From Oscillatoria acuminata PCC 6304 (GTDB lineage Bacteria; Cyanobacteriota; Cyanobacteriia; Cyanobacteriales; Laspinemataceae), in NCBI RefSeq assembly GCF_000317105.1, contig NC_019693.1, positions 4,341,227 through 4,405,226 on the forward strand: DNA of 64,000 bases, in the 5' to 3' direction. Below are positions 44,398 to 53,768 of the stretch, one piece after another. The position numbers were made by a program, and so were the translations under genes. The first letter of the stretch is position 1. Each line of letters opens with the position of its first letter. Below the pieces are notes generated by a model that was not told where the DNA came from, ran no database searches, and was given only the letters and a program-made list of their open reading frames with translations.

Positions 44398-46968
44398 TTA
44401 TTTTTTAGGGTAATAACTTTCCGTATAATGGGTTTTAAGAGACTTAAGATCCAACTTGTGAACTAGCAGCCATTCTTGTATTTTAGCATCACTTAACTCG
44501 GGTATTTTATAATCTTTGATTTCTTTGAAAAATCCCTTAACACTATTTTTCAAAGACTCAAGTTTGTTTCTTTTCATAATAGTAACTTCATGCGTGAAAT
44601 TAGCATTACTGGCTACTTTATTAGTTGGAATAATTAATATTGTTTTTACCCTTGCCGTCTTATATTCCTGCTCAAACCAAGCGCAATGATTATTCATTTG
44701 GCCGGTTTCTGTTTTAATGATTTCACGACGATTATCATCTACTTCACTTTTGCATTCAAAAATGAAATAATCGTTATTTTCAACACACCATAAATTATCG
44801 GGTCCTGTTTTAAATTCTCGATCAGGTCTTTTACTTTGAAATCCTATTGCTTTCCCTAAATCTTGAAGCGCTCTTTCAAATTTTTCTGAAGGCTGCCCAA
44901 AACTCAAATCATCAAGCATTGCCTCTACCTTAAGCATTAGTTGTTCATAACTAGGGTCAGACATTATCCAGGTTTTTATCTTTTTTATTCTACCATCATT
45001 TATATAATTTGTTTTTTCATACGTTATCCCATCTTGTGGTTTAAGAAGACGCTGATTTTTTTGATAGGCACTCTTTTGAATTTTGTTGGCATCTACCTTG
45101 CTGAGTGTGTACTTATAACGAGCAAGTATCTGAAGATACCATGCTTTTTCATCATCATCATCATCATCAGTCCTATCTTGGCAATAAGAGTCAATAAGTT
45201 GTTGTATGTATTTGACTGCACTCTCAGCATCATTTTTGTAAAAGCTATCGGCTGCTTTTTTTTCTAAGCTAAGAATATCTATCTCCTGAGATTGATAAAA
45301 ATTTTCATCCTGATTTACATCATTCATTTTCTCTCTATAAAATTCTTTCCAGCCTTCATCTCTCGCCACACATTGCTTCATGAGTTCCTGGAGAATATGT
45401 AAAGATTGATTTTTAGGACTTTGAGGTTGCTCACTATTGTCTTCGTTTACAATGTTAGCAATTTCAAGTCCTATCTCTATTTGTTTTCTAGTTTGTGATG
45501 AAAAAAACTTATTGGTTAAGCTACTCTTTACAAATTTTATTAAATCTTTGCCAAGCAATATAATAACGCTATAATCTTTTTCTCCTCTTACACTTCTACC
45601 CATTCCCTGCTCTATCCTTTGAGCAATTTGAATATTTATGAAATCGCTATTTGATCGGCACTCTTCTTCATATTTATCGCTGAGAGAGTTTGCATACGGT
45701 AGAGAATCCATAATAAGAAGGCGGCAAGAATCATCCGGCAAATCTATCCCATCATATCTATTAACAAAAACAATTGTTTTACTATAATCATGACCATTTT
45801 TTAATTGATTAACTCTTTCAAAGATATCCTCTGTTTTACATATCACTGCTCCATTGTTTTCATATAATTTTGCCTTTTTAAAACTAGACGTAATGACTAC
45901 TATACCTACCTCTCTAGTCTCCTTAGACTGGGCAAATCTTGGTATAATTTTATTTTTATCTAAGTCGTCTCGAATAAGTGAAGGAATTAAAATCATTTTT
46001 TCACCCCACCATTTTTCATATTTATGAGTCAAAGGATTTTTGACGGATTCTACACTCAGTCCAAATCCTTTTATAAAAAAAGAATCATTTTGAGTGGTGG
46101 CTGACATCAAAATTCTATGTCTAGCTTGACCAAAGCTTCTGAATTCATGAATTAAACTTACAAACGGACTAATTTCTATTTCTCTTCCACTGATAATACA
46201 TTGGCAATTTCCAATTCTATCCTTGATTAATGGCCAAGTAAATGTTATATCTTTATCTTCGTTGTACTCGCCTAAAAATGCGATTATTTCTTGCTTTTTA
46301 TCTTCCCAACTCCAATAAGGTACGGGTATAGAAGTATTTTCTCCACTTCCATTTTGGATTTCAAACAACCTTCCTTCTCCTTGTTTATTTAAATCCTGTT
46401 TAAATAAATTGAGTATTTTTAAATAAAGTTCATGTTCTTTCTTTAATACAATTTTAAAAGATTTTTTTATAAAATCTATGCAAGCATGGGAATCATCTAA
46501 AATGATAGTGTTAACGGTTACAAATTTTCCGCCAATACCAAAAATAGATTTGCCATTGAAAAATTTTTGAATATGTGTAATCAGTATTTTTTCCGAACTC
46601 AAAAATTCTTCGGGCAAAGAATTATCTGGACCAATCTTTACATATCCAATTCCAAATTTTTCAGCCTCCTGGCACGTTTGTTCTACCAAATATTTGTTAG
46701 GACAAACATATAAGCAAGGTCCTTTTTTCTGATTCAATTGAGATTGGAGCATTAATAACCCAATCAAGGTTTTGCCTTGCCCAGTATGTAATTTTAAAAT
46801 CAAGTCTTTATCCTCTTTCCGATTTGACCACCACTCAGCTAATACTTGTTGTTGAACGGGACGTAGAGGACCTGTTTCACTTCTCCTGTCCAATTCATCA
46901 TAAATCTCAACTGGATTTATTTTCTTCTCAATCGCTCTAAAACCCAATCTCTTTTTGAAATCAACCAT
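44398..46968 (-). CDS. SF2/XPD-like helicase with C-terminal nuclease-like domain
   Basis: 856 aa. Motif I is LHTGQGKTLIGLL with K66; motif II is a variant DDSH (158-161, IILDDSHACIDF); motif III SAT at 289-291; motif VI QRIEQGMGRSVRG at 450-462, where the QGxGR layout is like XPD/DinG helicases. No Fe-S cysteine cluster is evident. After a charged linker with a six-Asp run (601-606), residues 690-790 form a PD-(D/E)XK-like module: GPDNLW (722-727) and FIFECKSEV (E738-x-K740). A helicase joined to a nuclease points to phage defence or DNA repair. The gene is AT-rich, lacks GCGATCGC and interrupts the gltB-gltD neighbourhood: probably acquired. Confidence 0.8.
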   Translation of the reverse strand: MVDFKKRLGFRAIEKKINPVEIYDELDRRSETGPLRPVQQQVLAEWWSNRKEDKDLILKLHTGQGKTLIGLLMLQSQLNQKKGPCLYVCPNKYLVEQTCQEAEKFGIGYVKIGPDNSLPEEFLSSEKILITHIQKFFNGKSIFGIGGKFVTVNTIILDDSHACIDFIKKSFKIVLKKEHELYLKILNLFKQDLNKQGEGRLFEIQNGSGENTSIPVPYWSWEDKKQEIIAFLGEYNEDKDITFTWPLIKDRIGNCQCIISGREIEISPFVSLIHEFRSFGQARHRILMSATTQNDSFFIKGFGLSVESVKNPLTHKYEKWWGEKMILIPSLIRDDLDKNKIIPRFAQSKETREVGIVVITSSFKKAKLYENNGAVICKTEDIFERVNQLKNGHDYSKTIVFVNRYDGIDLPDDSCRLLIMDSLPYANSLSDKYEEECRSNSDFINIQIAQRIEQGMGRSVRGEKDYSVIILLGKDLIKFVKSSLTNKFFSSQTRKQIEIGLEIANIVNEDNSEQPQSPKNQSLHILQELMKQCVARDEGWKEFYREKMNDVNQDENFYQSQEIDILSLEKKAADSFYKNDAESAVKYIQQLIDSYCQDRTDDDDDDEKAWYLQILARYKYTLSKVDANKIQKSAYQKNQRLLKPQDGITYEKTNYINDGRIKKIKTWIMSDPSYEQLMLKVEAMLDDLSFGQPSEKFERALQDLGKAIGFQSKRPDREFKTGPDNLWCVENNDYFIFECKSEVDDNRREIIKTETGQMNNHCAWFEQEYKTARVKTILIIPTNKVASNANFTHEVTIMKRNKLESLKNSVKGFFKEIKDYKIPELSDAKIQEWLLVHKLDLKSLKTHYTESYYPKK

Positions 46969-47068
46969 TTTTAATCACCTACTAAAAGTTTACTCTAGCC
47001 TGTAAACCAGTTGAAAGAACATTTACATTTTTTAGAGGGCAGGCGATCGCCCACCCTCCTATTATCTC

Positions 47069-50000
47069 CTAACTACCCCCAATCCGGGCAACATCTCGGG
47101 CATTTTGCTCAAACGCCGCATCCAAGGCATCATCGCCGCTTAAACCGGACGCTAACGCACTTTCCAGCGCTTGCAACACCCGCTTGTAATCCCGTGGCAT
47201 CACCTTGACAAACTTAGGAACCATTTCCTCCCAGTTTGCTAACACTGCTGCCGCTTTGGGACTGTTGGTATAATCCGCGTGTTTCTGGATCATCTCCCGG
47301 ACGATCGCAATTTCACTCGGTTCTTCCAACTTCTCCATATCCGCCATCTGGGTATTACACCGGGTGGCAAAATCTCCCGCTTCATCCAGGATGTAGGCGA
47401 CGCCGCCACTCATCCCCGCTGCAAAGTTCCGTCCGGCAGGTCCAATCACGACGACTTTACCGCCGGTCATATACTCACATCCGTGGTCCCCAACGCCTTC
47501 GACAACCGCATGAACTCCGGAGTTGCGGACGGCGAACCGTTCCCCGGCAATCCCTGACAGATAGAGTTCACCACTGGTTGCACCATAAAGGGCGACGTTC
47601 CCAGCGATGATGTTCTCATGGGGAACTAAGGTGGATTTCTTGGACGGATAAACGATAATTTTACCGCCACTGAGTCCTTTGCCGATGTAGTCGTTGCCGT
47701 CCCCTTCCAGTTCTAGGGTGACTCCTTTGGGTACAAATGCCCCGAAACTTTGTCCGGCACTTCCTTGGAAATGCAGGTGAATTGTGCCATCGGGCAATCC
47801 ATCCCAATGTTTTTTGGTGATTTCGTTGCCGAGAATTGTGCCAACGACGCGGTTAATGTTGGTAATCGGGAGGGTTGCTTTGACTTTTTCGCCGTTGTCG
47901 ATCGCACCTTTGCACAGATCCAGCAACACTGTCATATCCAAGGACTTCTCTAATCCGTGGTCCTGGGGAATCTGGCAATAGCGACCCACTTCTGGACCGA
48001 CTTGCGGTTGATACAGGATGTTGGAAAGGTCAATTCCTTTCGCTTTCCAGTGGTCCACTGCTTTCTTCGGTTCCAGCAAGTCCGTCCGTCCCACCATTTC
48101 AGTGAGAGTGCGGAACCCAAGCTGGGCCATGATTTCCCGCAGTTCTTGGGCGATAAATCGCATGAAATTGGCCGCATATTCTGGGTCTCCCATGAATTTG
48201 GCCCGCAGTTCGGGATTTTGAGTGGCAATCCCCACCGGACAGGTGTTTTTATGGCAGACGCGCATCATAATACAGCCCAAGGTGACCAAAGGTGCGGTGG
48301 AAAATCCGTATTCTTCGGCACCGAGTAAGGCAGCGATCGCCACGTCCCGTCCTGTCTTCATCTGTCCATCGGTTTCCACCACAATCCGACTCCGCAGATT
48401 GTTTAAAACCAGGGTTTGATGGGTTTCCGCCAACCCTAACTCCCAGGGTAAACCGGCGTGTTTAATCGAGGTTTGGGGAGAGGCACCGGTCCCGCCGTCA
48501 AATCCCGAAACGAGCACCACATCCGCGTGTGCTTTGGCAACCCCAGCAGCAATGGTTCCCACACCGACTTCTGAGACTAACTTCACGTTAACTCGGGCGT
48601 TGCGGTTGGCATTTTTCAAGTCATGAATCAACTCCGCCAAGTCTTCGATGGAGTAGATATCATGGTGAGGCGGGGGCGAAATCAACCCGACCCCGGGGGT
48701 AGAGTGGCGCACTTTGGCAATCCAGGGATAGACTTTCAGTCCCGGTAATTGTCCCCCTTCTCCGGGTTTGGCCCCTTGTGCCATTTTGATTTGGATTTCC
48801 TTCGCCTGAGAGAGATACAAGCTGGTAACGCCAAACCGTCCCGATGCCACCTGCTTGATGGCACTATTTTTGGAGTCTCCCCGTTCGTTAGTCCAAGTAT
48901 AACGGTCGGGGTCTTCGCCACCTTCCCCGGTGTTGGATTTGCCACCCACTCGGTTCATGGCGATCGCCAAGGATTCGTGCGCCTCTTTAGAAATCGAACC
49001 ATAGCTCATCGCGCCGGTTTTGAACCGTTTCATGATGCTCTCAATCGGTTCTACTTCTTCTAAAGGAATCGGTTGCTGTGCCTTAAACTCCAGCAATCCG
49101 CGCAAGGTGAAGAACTTCTGATTTTGTTCATTCACTTTCGCGGCATACTTCTTATAGAGTTCGTAATTGCCCTCACGGGTTGCTTGTTGCAAGGCGTGAA
49201 TGATTTCCGGACTCAATAAGTGAGCTTCTCCATCTTTGCGCCATTGGTATTCACCGCCCACATCCAGGGTGTGACCATTGGCATCGCGATCGGGGAAGGC
49301 GTGAGAGTGACGCATGATGGTTTCATTGGCGATCGCCTCTAAATCCACCCCTTCAATCCGGGAAGCAGTCCAGGTAAAGTACCGACTAATCACCGACTGA
49401 TTCAACCCGATCGCCTCGAAAATCTGTGCGCCGCGATAGCTTTGAATCGTGGAAATCCCAATCTTCGAGGCAATTTTCACCACCCCTTTGGTCACCGCTT
49501 TGATGTAATTCTTGACAGCGGTTTTATACTCTACATTCACGAGTAATTTCTCGCGAATCATATCATCAATGGTTTCAAAGGCGAGATAGGGATTAATCGC
49601 CCCACAACCATATCCAATCAAAGCAGCGAAGTGATGCACTTCCCGAGGTTCGCCGGATTCCAGGACTAATCCCACCTGGGTGCGAGTGCCTTGGCGAATC
49701 AGATGGTGATGCAGTCCCGCAACCGCCAACAATGCCGGAATCGCGACCTTTTCCCGGTTCATCCCGCGATCGCTGAGGATCAGGATATTCGTACCCGTGG
49801 CGATCGCCTGAGTTGCCTGAGCAAAAATGGCTTCCAGGGCCGCTTCCAATCCCTTCACCCCGGTAGTCGGGTCAAATAACATCGGGATGGTTGTGGATTT
49901 AAACGCCCCTTCATTCACTGCCTTGAGTTTTGCCAACTCTTCATCAGTGAGCACCGGGGTTTTTAACTCAATTAAATTGCAGCTTTTCGCCGTAGGTTTG

Positions 50001-51658
50001 AGTAAATTGCGTTCCGCCCCAATCGTAGTTTCGGCGGAGGTGACAATTTCCTCCCGAATTGAGTCAATCGGGGGATTCGTTACTTGTGCAAACAGTTGTT
50101 GGAAATAGTCATACAGCAATTTCGGGCGATCGCTTAACACCGCCAAAGGCGTATCCGTTCCCATCGACCCGATCGCCTCCACGCCATTGGTCGCCATTGG
50201 CGTCATCAACAGGCGCAATTCCTCAAAGGTGTACCCGAACGCCATTTGTCGCTGAATCAACGGCACCGGGTCCATTTCCCGCAATTGGGGAGCATCTTTC
50301 AGTTGAGAAAGGGCCACCAAATTCTCATCAATCCACTGTTGATAGGGATGTTCGCTGACAATTTGGGTTTTGATTTCTTCATCGGAAATAATCCGACCCT
50401 GTTTCATATCCACCAGGAACATCCGACCCGGTTGCAGGCGACCTTTATAGGCGACTCGTTCCGGTTCAATCGGTAAAACCCCCGCTTCCGAGGCCATAAT
50501 CACTAAATCATCCTTAGTGACGTAATAGCGAGAGGGACGTAAACCATTGCGATCGAGGACTGCCCCCATCATCGTCCCATCCGTAAAGGCGATCGATGCC
50601 GGACCATCCCAGGGTTCCATTAAGCAAGAATGGTACTTGTAGAACGCCTTTTTCTCGGGACTCATTGACTCATGGGCCGTCCAGGGTTCTGGAATCATCA
50701 TCATCACCGCATGAGGCAAGGAACGCCCAGACAGGAACAGCATTTCCAAAGCATTATCAAAAATCGCCGAATCGCTGCCTTCTAAGTCAATCACCGGATG
50801 CAGCTTTTTCAGGTCCTCGCCAAAGAGTTCCGACTCAAACAGGGACTCCCGGGCGTGCATCCAGTTGATATTGCCCCGTAAGGTATTGATTTCCCCATTA
50901 TGAGCAATGTAGCGATAGGGGTGAGACCGTTCCCAACTGGGGAAAGTGTTGGTACTGAAGCGGGAATGCACCAGGGCCAGGGCACTTTCCATCGTCTCAT
51001 CATGGAGTTCCGGGAAATAGTCCCCCACCTGTACGGGCATTAACATCCCTTTATAAACCAGGGTCCGGCAGGAGAGACTACAAACATACCAGAACGAATC
51101 CAGTTGACTGATATGGATTTCCCGTTCCGCCCGTTTGCGAATAACATACAGCTTGCGATCGAACGCCAAATCATCGGTAATATTGGCACTGCGCTGGATG
51201 AACACTTGGGAAATAAAGGGTTCGCTGGATTTCGCCGTATTCCCCAAAGAGGAGTGATCCGTAGGCACGTCCCGCCATCCCAGAACCTTTTGCCCTTCCT
51301 CGGCGACAATTTTTTCAAACTGCTGCCTACTTTGCTGGCGAATGGCAGGGTCCTGAGAACAATAGATGTTGCCGACGCCATATTCACCGGCATTGGGTAG
51401 GGAGATGTTTTCTGCTGCTGCAACTTTTTTCAGGAAAGCATCCGGGACTTGGATTAAAATTCCAGCACCATCCCCGGTATTATTTTCGCAACCACAAGCA
51501 CCCCGGTGGTCCAGATTGAGGAGAATGGTCAGGGCCTGTTCAACGATGGAGTGGGATTTTTGACCTTTTTGATGAACAATAAAGCCAACACCGCAGGCAT
51601 CGTGTTCAAACTGAGGGTCATAGAGTCCCTGTTTTTGTGGCAGTTTTTGATGGTTCAT
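47069..51658 (-). CDS. gltB: Glutamate synthase large subunit GltB
   Basis: 1529 aa. It makes glutamate from glutamine and 2-oxoglutarate. Class II glutamine amidotransferase domain with nucleophile C22 in [16 protein letters not shown] (N-terminal residues would be removed) and [20 protein letters not shown], a pattern of NAD(P)H-type rather than ferredoxin-type enzymes. The central and FMN-binding synthase domains show [27 protein letters not shown] and [12 protein letters not shown]; the 3Fe-4S cysteines are in [20 protein letters not shown]; the C-terminal beta-helix has repeated G-G-x-x-V/I-x-x-P motifs ([12 protein letters not shown]). Complete. gltD lies 7.8 kb downstream. Confidence 0.95.
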   Translation of the reverse strand: MNHQKLPQKQGLYDPQFEHDACGVGFIVHQKGQKSHSIVEQALTILLNLDHRGACGCENNTGDGAGILIQVPDAFLKKVAAAENISLPNAGEYGVGNIYCSQDPAIRQQSRQQFEKIVAEEGQKVLGWRDVPTDHSSLGNTAKSSEPFISQVFIQRSANITDDLAFDRKLYVIRKRAEREIHISQLDSFWYVCSLSCRTLVYKGMLMPVQVGDYFPELHDETMESALALVHSRFSTNTFPSWERSHPYRYIAHNGEINTLRGNINWMHARESLFESELFGEDLKKLHPVIDLEGSDSAIFDNALEMLFLSGRSLPHAVMMMIPEPWTAHESMSPEKKAFYKYHSCLMEPWDGPASIAFTDGTMMGAVLDRNGLRPSRYYVTKDDLVIMASEAGVLPIEPERVAYKGRLQPGRMFLVDMKQGRIISDEEIKTQIVSEHPYQQWIDENLVALSQLKDAPQLREMDPVPLIQRQMAFGYTFEELRLLMTPMATNGVEAIGSMGTDTPLAVLSDRPKLLYDYFQQLFAQVTNPPIDSIREEIVTSAETTIGAERNLLKPTAKSCNLIELKTPVLTDEELAKLKAVNEGAFKSTTIPMLFDPTTGVKGLEAALEAIFAQATQAIATGTNILILSDRGMNREKVAIPALLAVAGLHHHLIRQGTRTQVGLVLESGEPREVHHFAALIGYGCGAINPYLAFETIDDMIREKLLVNVEYKTAVKNYIKAVTKGVVKIASKIGISTIQSYRGAQIFEAIGLNQSVISRYFTWTASRIEGVDLEAIANETIMRHSHAFPDRDANGHTLDVGGEYQWRKDGEAHLLSPEIIHALQQATREGNYELYKKYAAKVNEQNQKFFTLRGLLEFKAQQPIPLEEVEPIESIMKRFKTGAMSYGSISKEAHESLAIAMNRVGGKSNTGEGGEDPDRYTWTNERGDSKNSAIKQVASGRFGVTSLYLSQAKEIQIKMAQGAKPGEGGQLPGLKVYPWIAKVRHSTPGVGLISPPPHHDIYSIEDLAELIHDLKNANRNARVNVKLVSEVGVGTIAAGVAKAHADVVLVSGFDGGTGASPQTSIKHAGLPWELGLAETHQTLVLNNLRSRIVVETDGQMKTGRDVAIAALLGAEEYGFSTAPLVTLGCIMMRVCHKNTCPVGIATQNPELRAKFMGDPEYAANFMRFIAQELREIMAQLGFRTLTEMVGRTDLLEPKKAVDHWKAKGIDLSNILYQPQVGPEVGRYCQIPQDHGLEKSLDMTVLLDLCKGAIDNGEKVKATLPITNINRVVGTILGNEITKKHWDGLPDGTIHLHFQGSAGQSFGAFVPKGVTLELEGDGNDYIGKGLSGGKIIVYPSKKSTLVPHENIIAGNVALYGATSGELYLSGIAGERFAVRNSGVHAVVEGVGDHGCEYMTGGKVVVIGPAGRNFAAGMSGGVAYILDEAGDFATRCNTQMADMEKLEEPSEIAIVREMIQKHADYTNSPKAAAVLANWEEMVPKFVKVMPRDYKRVLQALESALASGLSGDDALDAAFEQNARDVARIGGS

Positions 51659-52055
51659 AAATCTCGTTAAGGATGGAAAATCAGGTCAGAGGTCATTTGT
51701 CCTTGGTCCTTGGTCCCTTAACAAATGACAAATGACAGAGGACAAATGACAAATGACAGGGGACTGTTAAAGGTTCCGCGAGTTTGGGTTTAGGGATTCA
51801 ACCCTAGGTCTGATGATTATGAGTCAAAAAGACGCTAGGGTATCGGTTCTTAAGGAAAATTCTAACGGATCTACTCTGAAGCGCCGGATCGGTTTTCTAT
51901 GGTTTTTTGACATTTCCCACGAGGGAATCAGGGTTTGAGGGGTAATTCGCGTTTCTTTGACAAAATTTAACAGTTGGCAAGGGGCGATTTGGTTGGGGGA
52001 TGAGGGGCTTTTGGGCGGTTAAGGGCGATCGCGCAAACCGGCGGGGGTTCAAACC
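51659..52055. other. gltB upstream region with AAATGAC heptamer repeats
   Basis: Holds the gltB promoter area (no clear NtcA GTA-N8-TAC box found). At 51690-51765 CATTTGTC and its inverse AAATGAC occur several times (CAAATGACAAATGACAGAGG), a short-tandem-repeat type known from cyanobacteria, arranged as inverted halves around GGTCCTTGGTCCC. Confidence 0.5.
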
Positions 52056-52182
52056 CTAGCCCGGTCAAGGTGTATTGATTTGTAGGGGCGTATTGCATAC
52101 GCCCTCTTGGGCGCAAGGCATCGAAGCCCCTACAAGAAATAACGATTTTTCGTCATTCAATTTATTACCTTGACAGGGCTAG
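52056..52182. mobile_element. CTAG-ended non-autonomous element, copy C
   Basis: 127 bp from CTAGCCCGGTCAAGGTG to ACCTTGACAGGGCTAG (one changed base in each end), sharing the TTGTAGGGGCGTATTGCATA core and the CGATTTTTCGTCAT motif with copy B. No clean target duplication. The flanks (ACCGGCGGGGGTTCAAACC left, GTTTTTAACCGCCTG right) look like the two halves of a GGCGGGGG..TTTTAACC hairpin repeat, suggesting insertion into another repeat. Confidence 0.75.
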
Positions 52183-52195
52183 AGTTTTTAACCGC

Positions 52196-52420
52196 CTGTA
52201 GGGGCGATTCGAGAATCGCCTGTGCATCATTTAGGGCGGGGTTGGAAAATATGGAGAAGTCTGGGAATTAAAAGGGTTTGGGGATTTATCTGGGAATTTA
52301 GGACGGGCGATTCTCGAATCGCCCCTACATTGAGGGCTGGGGAAGTCTGGGAATTAACATGGTTTGAGGATTTATCTGTTCGGGTTCGGAGCCATGACAC
52401 AACTGATTTAGGACTGCTAT
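52196..52420. repeat. Inverted and direct repeats before the toxin-antitoxin pair
   Basis: TGTAGGGGCGATTCGAGAATCGCC (positions 52198 on) is matched by its inverse ending 52329. GAAGTCTGGGAATTAA is followed by GGTTTG(G/A)GGATTTATCTG at 52256 and again at 52342, an 86-bp direct repeat. Non-coding. Confidence 0.6.
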
Positions 52421-52507
52421 AGCTTCCTTTACCGCACTTCCAAATTGTCCGCGAATAACTCGGGGAAAGGCTAAATGCTACAATTAATTTAAACCGTAAA
52501 ATAAACC

Positions 52508-52855
52508 ATGACAATCGCTGAATTAAGAACTCAACTGCTGGCTTTAACACCAGCCGAAAAAGCGGAGGCTATCCAGACTTTAATCCAAACTTTAGACAAT
52601 GGTTCCCTAGGCATTACCAAAACTCCCGGTGTTTGTGGCGGAGATGCTTGTATTGCCAATACCCGGATTCCCCTTTGGTCTGTGATTAATTATCGTCGTC
52701 TTGGGGCTGGCGATCGCATGATTCTTGAAGCCTTTCCCTATCTGACTGCGGCAGATTTAGTCAATGTTTGGGCTTATGCTGAGGCACATCCGGAGGAAAT
52801 TGAACGTGCGATCCAAGAAAATGAAGAAATAATGCAAGGGGACGAGGAAGACTAG
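52508..52855 (+). CDS. DUF433-family antitoxin
   Basis: 115 aa. N-terminal helix 'LRTQLLALTPAEKAEAIQTL', then the DUF433 domain: TPGVCGGDACIANTRIPLWS and 'ILEAFPYLTAADLVNVWAYA'. DUF433 has a winged/HTH-like fold and is the usual antitoxin in front of DUF5615 PIN-like toxins. It ends 3 bp before the toxin gene, so they are translationally linked. Promoter likely within the 90 bp upstream. Confidence 0.88.
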   Translation: MTIAELRTQLLALTPAEKAEAIQTLIQTLDNGSLGITKTPGVCGGDACIANTRIPLWSVINYRRLGAGDRMILEAFPYLTAADLVNVWAYAEAHPEEIERAIQENEEIMQGDEED

Positions 52856-52858
52856 AGA

Positions 52859-53200
52859 ATGGCACGTTTTTATGTAGACGAAAACTTTCCTCTCCCCGTT
52901 GTAGAATTATTACGGAATTTAGGACATGACCTGTTGACGGTGAGGGAAGCTGGAAAAGCAAATTTGGGGATTCCCGATGCAGAAGTCTTGGCTTTTTCTA
53001 TAGAATGCGATCGCGCGGTTTTGACGGGCAATCGTCGAGATTATATCAAGCTGCATCGCTTGCAACCGAACCATGCAGGTATTGTTGTCTGCACGGAAGA
53101 TCCCAATTTTGAGAGACTGGCACAGCGGATTGATCAGGCAATTTCTGATGAGGAAACTTTACAGGGTAAATTGATTCGAGTCCACCGTCCCCTGGAATGA
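52859..53200 (+). CDS. DUF5615 PIN-like toxin
   Basis: 113 aa. 'MARFYVDENFPLPVVELLRN' carries the conserved D7-E8-N9 acidic start of this PIN-like family; 'GIPDAEVLAFSIECDRAVLT' and 'NRRDYIKLHRLQPNHAGIVV' supply the further acidic residues. Probable RNase toxin neutralised by the DUF433 partner. Complete and undamaged, in contrast to the broken modules at 40594-43250. Confidence 0.88.
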   Translation: MARFYVDENFPLPVVELLRNLGHDLLTVREAGKANLGIPDAEVLAFSIECDRAVLTGNRRDYIKLHRLQPNHAGIVVCTEDPNFERLAQRIDQAISDEETLQGKLIRVHRPLE

Positions 53201-53768
53201 TTATAGCGGTTCAATGGACTCATGAGGTACAGATATTTAGAGGAGTGCTTGTTCTTGACAATAGCGAGCAAGTCTATAACAACTGACATTTTGCACCATT
53301 CTCAACAACCTATAGGAGTTAAAACGATTGGCTGCCTAATAGCGTGCATTCGTCTAAAGACGACTAAAAACACTACACCATAAGACTTTCAGTCGGTTTC
53401 AACCGACTGACCACCTGGTTCTGTTAAACTTAACGAGAGGAAAGCCCTTTTGCTCCATTTATATAGAATGCATCAGGGGCCTTAAAACCGAGGGACCCCA
53501 CCTTAATTGTTATCTCGTTTGCGCGAACCCTAAGCTGTAGAAAACCAGGGGACAAAATTTGAGACTGAAATCCTGACTAGATAAGGCATTGAGTCTTTTT
53601 CCCGTTCTACTCGGTTCGCGCAAATCTTGAAACCTATACGGAGAAGGGATTTGAGGAGAAAATGAAGTTGACCTATTTACAAATCACAGTCTGTAATGGT
53701 ATCCTAAATCTAGGTTCGCGCAAATGCACCTTGAAAACTTTATATAGCAACGGTTTCAACCACGCCCA
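53201..53768 (+). promoter_or_regulatory. Probable CRISPR leader region
   Basis: 568 bp upstream of the first repeat, on the side where repeats are perfect. It has no gene. GTTCGCGCAAA occurs at 53614 and 53714 (exactly 100 bp apart, each followed by CTTGAAA within a few bases) and once inverted at 53517. A CAGTCGGTTTCAACCGACTG hairpin lies near 53390. A-rich stretches before the array are typical of leaders. The exact promoter was not found. Confidence 0.6.

Noticed and set aside
51659-52055. NtcA site upstream of gltB
   Set aside because: GTATCGGTTCTTAA near 51840 resembles GTA-N8-TAC but fails at the second half.
53201-53768. A cas or tracrRNA gene in the leader region
   Set aside because: No open frame of useful length and no segment complementary to the CRISPR repeat was found.
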